In this document: one piece after another, positions 1-11,064 of the stretch | Layout: each line of letters starts with the position of its first letter | Position numbering within the stretch: the first letter of the stretch is position 1 | Source of the DNA: Symbiodinium natans | Lineage: Eukaryota > Sar > Dinophyceae > Suessiales > Symbiodiniaceae | DNA length: 64,000 nucleotides | NCBI GenBank assembly: GCA_905221605.1 | Contig: CAJNDS010001502.1 | Location: forward strand, 410,001-474,000 | Direction: 5' to 3' | The notes under the pieces: model-generated | What the model saw: the letters and a program-made list of their open reading frames with translations, nothing else | Told to the model about the DNA's origin: nothing | The model's database searches: none | Position numbers and translations under genes: made by a program

Positions 1-656
1 CTCTCTCAGAGGCACGAACAATTGCTGGTCTTCCACGCCCGTGTTCGTCTCGCACACGTCTGTCTGCGCGAGCCTCCAGCAGTGAACGTACAACATCGAC
101 TTGGCCAGCATACGATGCCGCAAGGAGAGCTGTCAAGCCACGGTAGTCGACAAAGTTCTTGTCAACCCCGGCATTCAACAACAAGCACACAATTTCCTGG
201 AAGCCTCGTTCAGATGCCTCAATCAATGCTGTCGCGCTAGAGAATCCCGGGAGAACCATGCCAGGCCGAGCATCTAGCAGCAAGCGGACCACTTCAGCCT
301 GACCTTCATAAGTTGCAACCAGAAGGGCTGTATCGCCGTTCATGTCCCTTGCGTTTGTGTCAGCACCGGCTGTCAATAGCAAACGTATGATGTTGCTGTG
401 GCCTCTTGCGCAGGCATGCATGAGGGCCGTTTGGCCGTTGATGTCCGGAATGTCCCTGTCTGCTTGCAATGCTAACAGCAACTCCACGACGTCAGTGTGA
501 GCTTTCTCGGCTGCAATGGCCAGTGCAGTCTTGCCGAAACAGTCCTGCGCATCCTTGTCAGCACTCGCGTGCAGTAGAGTCCGAACAACCCCAGCATGAC
601 CACGCGCAGCTGCAAAATCAGTCAGCTCATCTGCAGCGGCAGCTTTCTGTTCATCG
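1..656 (-). CDS. Ankyrin-repeat exon (3' part of a UBL-ankyrin protein, runs off the window)
   Basis: The minus strand is open from about 656 to the left edge and encodes roughly six consecutive ankyrin repeats of about 33 residues. Repeat signatures such as GKTALAIAAEKAHTDVVELL and GQTALMHACARGHSNIIRLL are plain, with the usual GADTNARD-type hairpins. Ankyrin repeats are protein-binding scaffolds, and the partner is unknown. The 5' border is a CTGCAG acceptor at 656/657. Its upstream neighbour on the same strand is the ubiquitin-like exon at 913-1059. That pair (N-terminal UBL followed by ankyrin repeats) is a common protein family in dinoflagellates. The stop and the rest of the repeats lie outside the window. 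The family is certain; the exact exon start is less so. Confidence 0.88.
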
Positions 657-912
657 CTGCAGACAGGTAACAACCTAGGTTGATCTTGAGAACATTTTAG
701 AGACTTTCAAGCAAAATAATAGACAGATAACTTACATGTATATACTCAAGTGCCATCATGTAGTATGTGTAGATACGAAAGTGCAAACATAAACATGAAT
801 ATGAATAGAAAGTAGTAGTAGTTCATAAGAATATTATATCACCATTCAGACATACACACGTTGCTTTGGATCTTTGCCCGGTGTTCACTCCCTGGGGCCT
901 GGGGCACCAAAC

Positions 913-1059
913 CACTGGCCAGTCGAGGAACACGAGTTGCACATCAACAGCTGCATCTAAGCTGGCATCATCCTGAAGAATTTGATCCTCCACCAAGAAC
1001 TGCTGCAGGGAGACCGGAAGACGATGCAGCTGGCGCAAGTGGTGCTTCAGGGAAATCAC
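913..1059 (-). CDS. Ubiquitin-like N-terminal exon of the ankyrin gene
   Basis: A 147-nt exon of 49 codons, phase 0 at both ends, with acceptor CCTAG|GTG and donor CAGTG|GTTTGG. It encodes the second half of a ubiquitin-like fold: VISLKHHLRQLHRLPVSLQQ, then a strand with FLVEDQILQDD, then LDAAVDVQLVFLDWPV. The order helix, FL.D..L.DD, short loop, VQLV matches UBL domains that precede ankyrin repeats in many dinoflagellate proteins. The 256-nt intron to the ankyrin exon is AT-rich. The first exon, with the initiator Met, was not identified. The nearest upstream open frame on this strand (1391-1515) is not convincing. Confidence 0.72.
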
Positions 1060-1142
1060 CTAGGTCCCAACACACTCGACACGCACGGCCTTCGCAAGTG
1101 TGCCAGCCTAGACCCCAAACGGTGTAAGACACCCCAGACCGC

Positions 1143-1391
1143 ATGGGGGCTTCCGAAAGTGGTACCTTTTTTGGGGGTCCCTGTTAAGGGGATTCTATTC
1201 TATTGGAAGTATAAAAGGGGTACCCCTATTTCAGGAAATGCCCACATCCAGGCGACCAGAGCAAGCGTGACAGACCGAATTGGGGGTTTACGAACATATG
1301 GGAACCCCAATATGAACCCCCAAATAGTAGGATTCCCTTATAATAAGGACCCCAATAAGGTGCCCTAATGAAGAAGGAAACCCCCAATTAA
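1143..1391. repeat. Two adjacent family-B foldback elements
   Basis: Two palindromic elements of about 110 bp lie back to back. The first runs from GGGGCTTCCGAAAGTGG to a complementary CTATTTCAGGAAATGCCC. The second runs from TTGGGGGTTTACGAACATA to its inverted end GAAGGAAACCCCCAATT, and carries the family core AAATAGTAGGATTCCCTTAT and GACCCCAATAAGGTGCCC. Related copies are at 11836, 19290, 37308, 39275, 55627, 61569 and 61790. Confidence 0.75.
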
Positions 1392-2430
1392 GACCACTCC
1401 GACAGAAGTGCAAGGGGCCAACAGCGACGATAGTTCTGCACTTGTCAAAGGCGCGTGGGCGAACCCATCCAACAGCCCAAAGCGCACGGAGTGGTATCAG
1501 CCTCAAGAAGTGCACAGGGCCCAGGCGAGAGCACGATTTCGAGCAATCTTGACCGGACGGTAATCTTGAAGATGGACGTCACCTTTACTTCTTCCAACTT
1601 TGAGCCATTTAGAATTTGTAACGTAAAGAAAGACAGTTGGAACTTTGGAGTTGAAGAGTTTGCAAAAGGAAGGAATCGGAGCCCGAAAGTTCGGAGTTTG
1701 AATGCTTGAAAAGCGTAAGATCAACCACACGCACATGAGATCAAACACGGCGGGGCCGCTTCCGAGCTCGACAGTTTCAAGGGTGTCCCCTAAACCCTAA
1801 ACCCTAAGCCCTAAACCCTAATGTCGAGTTCGGAGTTCGAGATCTTCTCGAGTTCGACGGATGCAAAGTTTGGGAGTTAGAGGGAGTCAAGCTTCGATTT
1901 GGGAGGTATAGAAAGTTTGAGACACTGCAATTTGCAGCTTGGCGACGCCCGAGCATGAAAAGCTTGACACTTTGAACGTTTCGGATATTCGCACTTTGAA
2001 AGTTCGAGCAATACGAGTTTTGACAGTTGGAAAGTCTGACAGCAGTCTGACGGCTACAATGGTACTGTACATGGCAATGTTCTCCGTGGGTGACCTTCTT
2101 GTGCCACGACATAAGAAAGAAAGCAATCAACATTACAAGCCCCATCGCCAACCCTAAAACTAAACATGCTCGGTTTCTCGTGCCAAAGACATCAAGTCGC
2201 GTCTCTGATCTCCTGCGCAGGCAGGGCAGCGAGTTCCTGTCCCGAAGTGGTCCACACCCGCAGCATCTGCTTTGATTCAACGTTGGGGGCGTCGACTCCT
2301 TGGGACTAACTTGTGCCAACCAGCTGGGCATTGTGCAGTGTAAGATCGGGCCTAGGCATGGGGTTTGGGGGGCGGCTTAGGTGTCTCTAGGGGGCTTCCT
2401 TGTGTCCGATGCTAAGGTTTCAGCTTCACC
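1392..2430. other. No gene recognised
   Basis: Open frames on both strands here are short and look like composition effects. A (CCCTAAA) tract lies at 1792-1822. The stretch 1850-2060 is rich in short related words (AGTTTGA, TTCGAG, AAGTTC), which suggests a decayed minisatellite. Confidence 0.4.
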
Positions 2431-2935
2431 TGATTGAGCCAAAGTAGCCATGGACTGCGTCAACCTCTTCGCCGTCTGGCTGATTCTATCGCGCCAACAT
2501 CACTACCATTGCTGCTGGCATTGACAACACCACCAGCGCTACTACTGCCACTAACTGCACCCATACCTACCAACAGCTGCTGCAACTCCAAGACAAAAAG
2601 AAGCAAATACAATACCCACGAAGATGGCGTAGTGGCACGGGGCTGACGGCCGGTTTCAGACGGTTTCAACAGATGGTAAGTTTTCATGACCAAAGTGCCT
2701 TCCCAAGGCCACTTACCATGCAGAGACTTACAGGAGATCCCCCAGCAGTTGCCCCTCGACCATCAATCAAACATGGTCGGCAACAAGCGTTGTCGCCGAA
2801 TCTCCATCAGGAACACCCAGCACATGCAGCCCAGCAAGCTGGTGATATTTATATTCTGACAATTACTAACATGTTTTCTATTGTATCTGACCTTTTCTAT
2901 ATGTGTATTAGAAAATCATACAAGTAATGCAATAA

Positions 2936-3085
2936 AAAGACAATAACAATAATAACAATAATAATAATAATAATAATAATAATAATCAACAATAAAAACA
3001 ATAACAGTAACAATAGTAATCATAACAATAATAACAATAATAACAACAATAATAATAACAATAATCATAGTAAGTAATACAAAAT
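2936..3085. repeat. AAT/AAC-type microsatellite
   Basis: A run of AAT, AAC and AAG triplets (AATAATAACAATAATAATAA and similar), with no coding signal. Confidence 0.9.
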
Positions 3086-3097
3086 TGATTTCAGTGC

Positions 3098-3139
3098 CTC
3101 CGCTATCGGCTGGCGCCGTCGTCGAGATGGGCTCCTCGG
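3098..3139 (-). CDS. Acidic/Pro linker exon, 3'-most member of the micro-exon gene
   Basis: The minus strand reads AEEPISTTAPADSGG and then a GC donor (GGAG|GCACTG). It is the diverged relative of the linker exon found in each unit of the tandem array just upstream (EPVSKAMPAESEG) and at 5655-5688 (EPVPAVVPASEG). The shared EP..(3-5)..PA.S/D.G pattern in three different surroundings is the evidence that this frame is real. Its function is probably a flexible acidic linker. Confidence 0.45.
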
Positions 3140-3194
3140 CTTGCTTGGACTGGGCAAAATTCGCTCATGGGCGTGCTCTTTCGGATGTTTGATG

Positions 3195-3260
3195 ATCGTA
3201 GGGTTTAGGGTTTAGGGTTTAGGGTTTAGGCCAAGTTTAGGGTTTAGGGTTTAGGGTATC
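3195..3260. repeat. Interstitial TTTAGGG tract
   Basis: About seven TTTAGGG units broken by GCCAAG. Confidence 0.95.
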
Positions 3261-3379
3261 TGTAAGCTGATGAGGTGAGGTCAGGGTTTGCCTTAGCCGA
3301 TTTCCATAGGCTGTATGCCAGACTCCCCTCCCCTATAAAAGGAGTAGGGGAGGGAGGTGTGGGAATGTCTGGCAGAGGG

Positions 3380-5430
3380 CTTCGTGATGCACAAGGGTTT
3401 CCAGCAAAATCGAAGCACCTCGACAAACACGCCGTGTAAGCGCCAAGGCACGGCCGCTTTCGGCACAGACTCCTCGAAGTCGAAGTCGTCCCAGCCCTGG
3501 CCTGTTGCAGGGCATCGGCCACAAATGTGACGTAGTGAGGCCTGCTGAAGATTGCTGTAGCAATTGCCGCTACAAGTATGAAAAGATCAGCATGCTTACG
3601 CATGCTTGCAACCAACATGAGGGCCTTCGCTCTCAACTGGCACCGCCTTCGAGACTTCCTTGGCGTCTTATCACTTTCGCAAGGCGGCTTGCTCTTTGTC
3701 AGGTGAAGGTGGCAGGATCCGTTGCATTTGGTCACGACTCATGAATTGCTGAGTCATGTGCTACTCGGTACTGAGTTCATGGGACGTTTCGGATTTGGAT
3801 ACGGGCCTTTATTCCTCCAACATCCGCCAAGTGTTTGCCCAATCGAAGCACGCCACAAACACGCACTGAAAGGAACAAGGCACGGCCGCTTTGGGCACAG
3901 ACTCCTCGAAGTCGAAGTCGTCCCAGCCCTGGCCTGTTGCAGGATATCGGCCCACAAGCGAGACGTACTGAGGCCTGTCGCAATCACTGCCGTAGCAAGT
4001 GCTATTACAAGTCAGCATGCTTGTGCATGCTTGCAAACCAACAATGTTGGGATGTCTTGCTGAGATTGCTTTGGGCGCCTTCGCTCTCGGCTGGCATCGC
4101 CTTCGAGACGGGTTCCTTGGCTTCTTATCACTTGCGCAAGGCGGCTGGCTCTTCGTCAGGTGAAGGTGGCAGGCTCCGCTGCATTTGGTCGCGTCTTCAC
4201 TGTGGCTCACGAATTGCTGAGTCATGCTCTACTGCGTACCGAGTTTTAAGAGGACGTTCGGATTCGGATACAAGCCTGCATTTCCTCCAACATCCAAATG
4301 TTTGCCCAATCGAAGCATACTAACAAACACACGCGTGAAAGGAACAAGGCACGGCCGCTTTCGGCACAGACTCCTCGAAGTCGAAGTCGTCCCAGCCCTG
4401 ACCTATTGCAGGATATCAAGCAATCAATGCCGCAGCAAGTGCTATTACAAGTCAGCATGCTAGTGCATGCTTGCAACGCACACTATGCTTGGGATGTCTT
4501 GCTGAGATCGCTTTGGGCGCCTTCGCTCTCGGCTGGCATCGCCTTCGAGACGGGTTCCTTGGCTTCTTATCACTTGCGCAAGGCGGCTGGCTCTTTGTCA
4601 GGTGAAGGTGGCAGGCTCCACTGCATTTGGTCACGTCTTCACTGTGGCTTACGAATTGCTGAGTCATGCTCTACTGCGTACCGGGTTTTCTTGGAGTTAA
4701 GAGGACGTTCGGATTCGGATACCAGCCTGTATCACCAACATCCTCCAAATGTTTGCACAATCGAAGCATACTAACAAACACACGCGTGAAAGGAACAAGG
4801 CACGGCCGCTTTCGGCACAGACTCCTCGAAGTCGAAGTCGTCCCAGCCCTGGCCTATCGCAGGATATCAAGCGAGACGTACTGAGGCCTGTTGCAATCAT
4901 TGCAAGCGTAGGAATTGCTACTACAAGTAGGGAAAGCTCAGCATGATGGCGCATGCTTGCAACCCACACTATGCTTCGGAAGTCTTTTTGAGTTTGCTTT
5001 GGGCGCCTTCAGTCTCGGCTGGCATCGCCTTCGAGACGGATTCCTTGGCTTCTTATCACTTGCGCAAGGCGGCTTGTCTCTTCGTCAGGTGAAGGTGGCA
5101 GGCTCCGCTGCATTTGGTCACTTCTTCACTGTGGCTCACGAATTGCTGAGTCATGTGCTACTGCGTACCGAGTGCATGGAGTTAAGTGGACGTTTGGATT
5201 CGGATACGAGCCTGTACTTCCTCCAACATCTTCCAAATGTTTGCGGAATCGAAGCACGCCAACAAACACGCGCATGAATGGAACAAGGCACGGCCGCTTT
5301 CGGCACAGACTCCTCGAAGTCGAAGTCGTCCAAGCCCTGGCCTGTTGCAGGACATCGGCGCACAAGCGAGACATAGCGAGGCCTGCTGTAGCCCGCTGTA
5401 GATTGCTGTAGGCATGCTAGCTCATGAAGT
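3380..5430 (-). repeat. Five-unit tandem array carrying two micro-exons per unit
   Basis: Five head-to-tail units of 430-490 bp. The anchor word encoding GQGWDDFDFEES lies at 3470, 3902, 4371, 4822 and 5310 (minus strand). Each full unit has two exons. One, after an ACAG|GCCAGGG-type acceptor, encodes GQGWDDFDFEESVPKAA. The other, 34 nt with acceptor CCAAG|GAACCC and GC donor GAAG|GCGCCC, encodes EPVSKAMPAESE. The rest of each unit is intron-like and also repeated. Longer open frames here run through the repeats in the wrong frame (for example those with LGRLRLRG). The acidic Trp/Phe motif resembles short linear motifs that bind adaptor ear domains, but that is inference only. Confidence 0.7.
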
Positions 5431-5654
5431 AGGGTTTTGCAGCTAGAAACTGACTAAGCATCCCCTGAGAAAGCTCCTTATATACATATATACACGCCCA
5501 CCAAAAGTATAACCCTTTGTTGAACCCAGACTCTGAAGGTCAGCTGGCACGATGACATTTGCATCAAAAGTATAACCCTAAACCCTAAACCCTAAACCCT
5601 ACACCCTAAACCCACCAAAAACAAACATGAACCTGCTTCATCTGCCTTGGGCGC

Positions 5655-5688
5655 CTTCGCTGGCGGGCACCACCGCCGGAACAGGCTC
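5655..5688 (-). CDS. Linker micro-exon (EPVPAVVPASEG)
   Basis: A 34-nt exon with acceptor ACAAG|GAGCC and GC donor GAAG|GCGCCC. Its length and both junctions match the linker exon in the 3.4-5.4 kb array, but with diverged codons, so it is an older copy outside the homogenised array. Confidence 0.5.
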
Positions 5689-6293
5689 CTTGTCTTCGGC
5701 TGGATTCTTTTTTGGGTTTAGGGTTTATAGAGTTTATAGAGTTTTAGATTCTTATTTGGGTTCAGGGTTTCATAATCTTATTAGGGTTTAGGGTTTACAG
5801 AGTTTAGAGAGTCGGTTTTTCGGGTCTACAGGGTTTTATAGGGGGCTCTTTTTGCTACTGTCTGGCCGCACACTAGGGGCTCAGGGATTGCACTTAGGCT
5901 TTGGAGGGTTTAGGTGTGCACGGTGGGCTGCGAACCCTAAACCCTAAACCCTAAACCCTAAACCTTAAACCCTTGTTTGCATCCGGGCTCAAACCCTGAA
6001 CCCTAAACCCTAAACTTGCCGCATTTTGCTTCATTTGGGGCGCAATCAGAGGTCGGCCCGCAGTGACTGTGAATCAATGTGGGGAGTTACGATAGGGGTT
6101 TAGGGGTTAGGGGTTAGGGGTTAGGGGTTGAGGGTTTCGGGTTTAGGGGTCCTTCTTTTTCAAGGGGATCCTAATCTTTGGTCTATAGTCTATATTGGGG
6201 TCACTGATTTTCGTAAACCTCCCTGTGGGTTTGGGGCTTATATAGGGTTTAGGGTTTATATAGGGTTTATGGAACACCCACTTCCGGTCTCAA

Positions 6294-6325
6294 CTCCTCG
6301 ACGTCGAAGTCGTCCCAACCACCTG
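6294..6325 (-). CDS. Gly-Trp-Asp motif micro-exon
   Basis: The minus strand after acceptor CGCAG|G reads GGWDDFDVEELR. It is one of 14 copies of this motif in the window. The donor was not placed. Confidence 0.5.
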
Positions 6326-7383
6326 CGTACAATGACTTCTTTAGGGCGGTTTAGGGTTTAGGGTTTAGGGTTTAGGGTTTAGGGTTTAGGGTTTAGGGTT
6401 TAGGGTTCTGTGCTGGCTTGTAAGATAGAGGTGTCACCCGAACTCCAACTTCAGGAGACAGACTTAGAATTTGAGAAGTCGTTGACCCTGAGGAAGGGCA
6501 GCTGCATACTGAAGAAGATGATTGTGCTGAGGGAAGGTGGTCTGATCCTCAGGCACTTACTCCTGGAAAGGCTCCCGGGCTTATTGAAGCTGACTGGAAG
6601 TTGTGTCCCAATGAGTCCCGGCACAAAACAATGCGTGCATGTCACTGTGCCGTTCACTCTTGATCCTGTAGAGACAGAACCCTAAACCCTGAAGTCCAGC
6701 ACAAATCTTCTCTCATCTCGGATGGTCCCACCACGGCATGCCTTGGTCTCCTGCGTGAGCTGCTGCTGGAACAGGAGCCGGGGACTCCTGAGCGTAAGCA
6801 GCGTGGGGGAAGCTCGTATTGTAGGGTTTAGGGTTAAGGGTTAAGGGTTAAGGGTTAAGGGTTTAGGGTTTAGAAGGTTCTCAGATCTGCTGCGCGTACC
6901 TGGGAGGCAGTGTTCTGGCAGCTGCGCAGCTGGGTCACCTGGAAAAAGTCGCGGAGTGACGATGCACTTGCCAGGGTTTTAGGGTTTAGGGTTTAGGGTT
7001 TTAGGGTTTAGGGTTTAGGGTTTAGGGTTTCCACTGCTCACTGGTCATTGATGCCACCACGCCCGCTCACGGAAAATTTGAATGGAATATACGGACGGGT
7101 ACAGTTGCAGCACTGATCAGTGCAACCTGCAGCGGGCATCGTAACCCTAAACCCTAAACCCTAAACCCTAAACCCTAAACCCTAAACCCTAAACCCTAAA
7201 CCCTAACATGCAAGACCCCGGTTGCCTGTGAAAGCATCAGAATATTTCAGCCGCTATTCTACAACCAAGCTTCCATTGAGGGTTTAGGGTTTAGGGTTTC
7301 CATCCTGTTGACGAAATGCAGCACCAAAATCTCGGGGCTCAAGAAGCAGAGCAAGCCAGCTCAACTTCTGCTCTTCTATCCTC

Positions 7384-7467
7384 CCCTTAGAACCTGAATA
7401 AAAACAATATGTCTAATATCCTCTTGGGTTTTATATAAACAAAAACTAACTCCCAAGGGGGATATAG
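7384..7467. repeat. Dispersed repeat, family G, copy 1
   Basis: An 84-bp segment (AAAAACAATATGT, TAATATCCTC, GGGTTTTATATAAACAAAAA) that recurs at 43325-43414 with about 80% identity. It starts within a few bases of the donor of the exon at 7478-7531, so it lies in an intron. Confidence 0.75.
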
Positions 7468-7477
7468 TTTTAGGGGC

Positions 7478-7531
7478 CTGCAGCTCCATTGCGGCGAGCT
7501 GTGCGGCGCATGCTGCGTGTGCCTCGTCGGA
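7478..7531 (-). CDS. 54-nt coiled-coil micro-exon, type Z
   Basis: Encodes SDEAHAACAAQLAAMELQ (18 residues), GC donor CAG|GCCCCT, acceptor GCAAG|T. It is paralogous to the 54-nt exon at 27502-27555 (ADEARAACTEKLAALELE). Confidence 0.65.
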
Positions 7532-7660
7532 CTTGCGCCTGGCAAGGTGGCCCAGAAGCGTAGGGACAAGGCGCCACCACTTGCAGGGGCTCAGGGTGCT
7601 TTGGGTGTTTTGGGACAAGGAACTGTTTAGGTTTTAGGGTTTAGGGTTTAGGGTTTAGGG

Positions 7661-8950
7661 ACATGCCACTGACATGAGAGGTCAGATGAGGCTTTGCTGC
7701 TGTCTTCAGGGAGAAGCCATGTCTCGAAATGCTGGGCGCCTGCTGGCTTCGGCACTTGAGAGTTGCTCCTCACATTCTCATCGGGATGCCACAGAAACGA
7801 AATGTAGAAACAAATGCGCCTTTCACGAAGCGATCTGACACGCGCTGAGTACCCTTCCCCTCAAATGCAACTTTCTGAACCTTGCAAAGAAGCCGAAGCC
7901 CGTCATTGTTGCGGCTGCATGGAATGGCCTGCTGCCTGGGAACATTGTCAGCTAAGTCAACACAGATAACTTGTTAAAGAGGCAATTATCGAAGCGCTCG
8001 CTTATTTCCTCGCTCCCTGCTTCCGCATCGGTGGCAGTGAAAGGTCCCTTCATTCGAGAGTCTGTTAGACCAAAATCGGTGGCTCGTAATGCACCGATCT
8101 CCGGGTGTGTCCCAATGCATGATGGGCCATACTCCCGCAGAACTGCGATCGTAAGCTAACGATCATGCTCTAGTCTGAAAAGGGAGAAGAAACAGAGGAG
8201 TCCAGCTGGTTCAGGTGGTTTAGAAATCTCCAGGCTGAGACGATTGCTGAGCCAAATTGGCACACAGATTTAATAAAGTAGATGCCCATGGAATCCGCAT
8301 GCCCCGCACAAAAAGGCTTCCTAACACCGCGACTACAGGACCGCAGGGAGTGTTTCACCGAAATGCACCACTTCTAATTCCTTTATATCTACTCTCGCAT
8401 AAACGACCCCCACTCTCAGCCAGCTTCCTTATTCGTTTCGAAGGCAATGGATCAAGAATGATGACTGACCAGCGACCTATGGCAACACACAGTGGAGAAG
8501 GTTGAAAGACACGATATTCACCGGTGGGATCGGTGAGAAAGAATTCTTAACCACGACTCTCGAGCCGAGTGTCTCGATGAAGTATCACGTCATCACTTTC
8601 CACGATCACTGCAGCACGATTCCGGACACAGTTCCGGCAGTGACCAAGGAGCGGGACGATGCGCAAAGGAAAGCCAGAAGCCAAACAAAGAAGCAGACAA
8701 CCTCATTGTCAACAACTGAAATTTTCAGTTGAGCGCCAGGTAACAACAACTAGAAACAAACAGACGCAGTGCGGACAACCACACTCATTCTGGCAAAGAC
8801 AAAGGCTCAAAGCACGAGCGAAGCCAAGAAAACTTCACACCAGTAGCGGCAAATCCCGTCCTGCAATGTGCAGACGCGCTCATTCAACTCCCTGAGGCGT
8901 GCAGCCTGAGCCCGCAAAAACTGATTCGACTTGGATCTCTAGCGGCAGCT
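7661..8950. other. No gene recognised
   Basis: No coding exon is convincing here. On the minus strand at about 8240-8260 the word GCCAATTTGGCTCAG resembles the spliced leader imperfectly (see rejected items). A CCCTAAA tract follows at 8960-8993. Confidence 0.35.
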
Positions 8951-9002
8951 GTTAGGCAACCCTAAACCCTAAACCCTATCAACCCTAAACCAACCCGGAA
9001 GC

Positions 9003-11064
9003 CTCCAACTTTGCATTTTCCGCTTCTTCAGCAGCTTGCCGTTCTGCCTGGGCCTGAAAGCATGTAGCTCTTGAGTTCTTCTTGTTCTCCCCTTTTTTGA
9101 AGGGAGGCTCTATGAGATCCGCCCGGACCATGAATCGATTCAAAACCCCGATTAAGTAACCTGAACACCCATTCTAAGGGCAGGACACCTTGAACATGCT
9201 AAAACCATAGGCCTTTTGCAAACCTGGACTGGCTTCTGACATGCCACTTCCACAAGCCAAAACTGCTAAGCCCGGCCTCTTTCCTAGCCTCTTCCACCTC
9301 GCGCATGAACTTTTCTTGGGCTTCACGGGCCTGCTTGGAACCAGATTGTACATGTTGCTCCGTAACATGTAAAGTGCTAGGGTGGCGTCTTCCCTGATCT
9401 TGGGCGAGAATCTTGAAAGATGTCAAGAACCAAACGTTGCCCAGGCGGCGAGGCATCACTCCGTTTTTCAGGGCAGAAACCCAAGACACTAAACACTAAC
9501 ACTCAACCCCTGTTGGGCCCTAAGCTTCCTAAACCCTAAACCCTAAACCCTAAGCTCCTCTGCACCAACTTCAAGTGACGGTTTCAAGCCTCGAGCTTCG
9601 CGGCTTCGGCTTCTTCAGCAGCTCTCTGCTGCTCTGCAAGGGCCTGGCTGACAGGGTTTAGGGTTTAGGGTTTAGGGTTTAGGGTTTAGGGTTTAGGGTT
9701 TAGGGTTTAGGGTTTAGGAATCAGGGTATTTTGAGGCTTTCCGGCAGAAGGGGGACCTCTGATGGTCCTAGGGCATTATAGGGCTGCAGTGATGGCACAG
9801 AGGCTATTTTTTCTTTCATTTTTGGCAGTTCATTGGGATGTTCCCCCTTATGCTAATAATCCTTAATAGGGATGAAAGTAACCCCTATATTATCATCCCT
9901 ATTAAGGAGCTGGTAGCATAAGGGGGAACATCCCAATGTACCCTAAACCCTAAACCCTAAACCCTAAACCCCAAACCCTAAACCCTAAACCCAAGCAATT
10001 GACCTGGCCTTCTTTTTTGCCTCCTCGGCCTCTCGCAAGGCCTTGTCCTGCTCCTCACGGGCCTGCCACGACTGCCACGACTCGACTCCCCGGATGAGCC
10101 CATTCTACCTTACGTTAATACAGGTATCCTTCATATGATTCAAGGTATATACCTTACATTAAAGAAAGGATGCTTAAATTGATACAAGGTATATACCTTA
10201 CATTAATACAGGGACCCTGAACGAGATTCAAGGTATATTCCTTGATTAAGGGGTATGGGGCTGAGTCTCCCAGATGATGCCAGGACTCCAGAAAGGTCTG
10301 TGCTCAGGTCACTAAGTCAAAGGAGTTTGTGCTTCCTTTCTTGTGGAAAAATTCAGGAAAAGTGCAACAAGGTCACTGCAAGACCCTGTTGTGCATGCGT
10401 GTTGCCTGTGTACATGTCGGATGGGAATGGTCGCTCTGACGAAAGAGGTTAGCAGCGCGGTGCGAGCCCAGGAACCGGGTACGCACACACACAGACACAC
10501 CCACCCACACACCAGCACAAACACAATCACAAACACCGAAACAAACACAAGCACAAGCACAAGCACGAGCACGAGCACGAGCACCAGCACAAGCACAAAC
10601 AGACACAGACACAAACGCAGACACAGACGCAGACACAGACGCAGACACAGACACCGATGTGCGCGCACACACACACACACACAAATATCTCCGGCAGTTC
10701 TGATGCCTGGCGCTTTGCTTCCGCCACTTCTTCGGCAGCCTTCTGTTGCTCTGCCAGGGCCTGAGAAAGAACAGCAATCACTATCGGCGTGGTGATTCAG
10801 CCTCTCGGAGAGTTCCAGAGCACTAATTGCTAACCAGCGCCCTGGCTCACAAATCTGCCCTTGCCTTCTTCCTGGCCTCTTCAGCCGCATGGACGAACTT
10901 TTCTTGCTCGTCTCGCGCCTCCGCCAAAATCTCCAAATGCCATGCCGAAGCATGGGTGATGCATGTATACCCCCTTGCAAAGGAGGCACAAACAACAGCT
11001 GAAGCAAGCGCCGAGTCACATCCTGAGCATGGACAAGCTGGCCCTCCAGCTCGGTGATTCGAGC
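9003..11064 (-). CDS. Cluster of alternating 18-residue coiled-coil micro-exons (types X and Y)
   Basis: Six exons alternate between two types on the minus strand. Type Y: 9003-9053 (17 codons), 9590-9643 and 10707-10760, for example ALAEQQKAAEEVAEAKRQ. Type X: 9277-9330, 10009-10062 and 10865-10918, for example AREAQEKFMREVEEARKE. All are phase 0, all but the first are exactly 54 nt, all start with GC after AG and all end at a GC donor. A 42-nt exon at 11023-11064 (ARITELEGQLVHAQ, apparent GA donor) precedes them. Eighteen residues equal five helical turns (heptad plus hendecad), so added exons keep a straight coiled coil in register. The protein is probably a structural or tethering coiled coil, and no family name is justified. 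Introns hold microsatellites, telomere tracts and foldback elements. Confidence 0.72.
9655..9718. repeat. Interstitial TTTAGGG tract
   Basis: Nine units, starting about 12 nt upstream (on the minus strand) of the type-Y exon 9590-9643, so it lies beside a splice acceptor. Confidence 0.95.
9831..9938. repeat. Family-D foldback element, copy 1
   Basis: Terminal inverted repeats CATTGGGATGTTCCCCCTTA and its complement, with an inner inverted pair AATAGGGATGA / TCATCCCTATT. It lies in the intron between two coiled-coil exons and is followed directly by a CCCTAAA tract (9942-9992). The second copy at 56382-56513 forms an intron. Confidence 0.85.
10094..10265. repeat. Family-A foldback element, composite copy
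   Basis: Carries the AAGGTATATACCTTA and AAGGTATATTCCTTGATTAA words of family A in two nested palindromes, ending in GGGGTATGGGGCT. It lies in a coiled-coil intron. Confidence 0.7.
10481..10685. repeat. CA-rich microsatellite
   Basis: ACACAC, AGCACA, ACAGACGC and ACGAGC blocks. The open frames of 84-235 codons across it on both strands (poly V/C or T/S) are artefacts of the repeat. Confidence 0.9.

Larger units (their letters stand above)
5574..7660. repeat. Dense cluster of interstitial telomere-type tracts
   Basis: At least ten separate tracts: CCCTAAA orientation at 5574-5612, 5935-6015 and 7143-7206; TTTAGGG orientation at 5704-5790 (degenerate), 6240-6268, 6350-6410, 6824-6870, 6975-7030, 7280-7298 and 7628-7660. 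They are separated by 50-400 bp of unique DNA, so this is not a chromosome end. Confidence 0.93.

Noticed and set aside
2426-2450. Leader-like word TTTGGCTCAAT on the minus strand
   Set aside because: Lacks the final AAG, and no coding frame follows.
3244-5415. Many overlapping 70-160-codon frames on both strands
   Set aside because: They are wrong-frame readings of the five-unit tandem array. The repeated motif and linker exons explain the conservation.
8240-8260. Leader-like word GCCAATTTGGCTCAG on the minus strand
   Set aside because: Two mismatches in the core and no intronless gene downstream. Too weak alone.
10312-11019. 235-codon minus-strand open frame
   Set aside because: The middle is a (CA)n-derived Val/Leu/Cys repeat. 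The real exons 10707-10760 and 10865-10918 lie in other frames.
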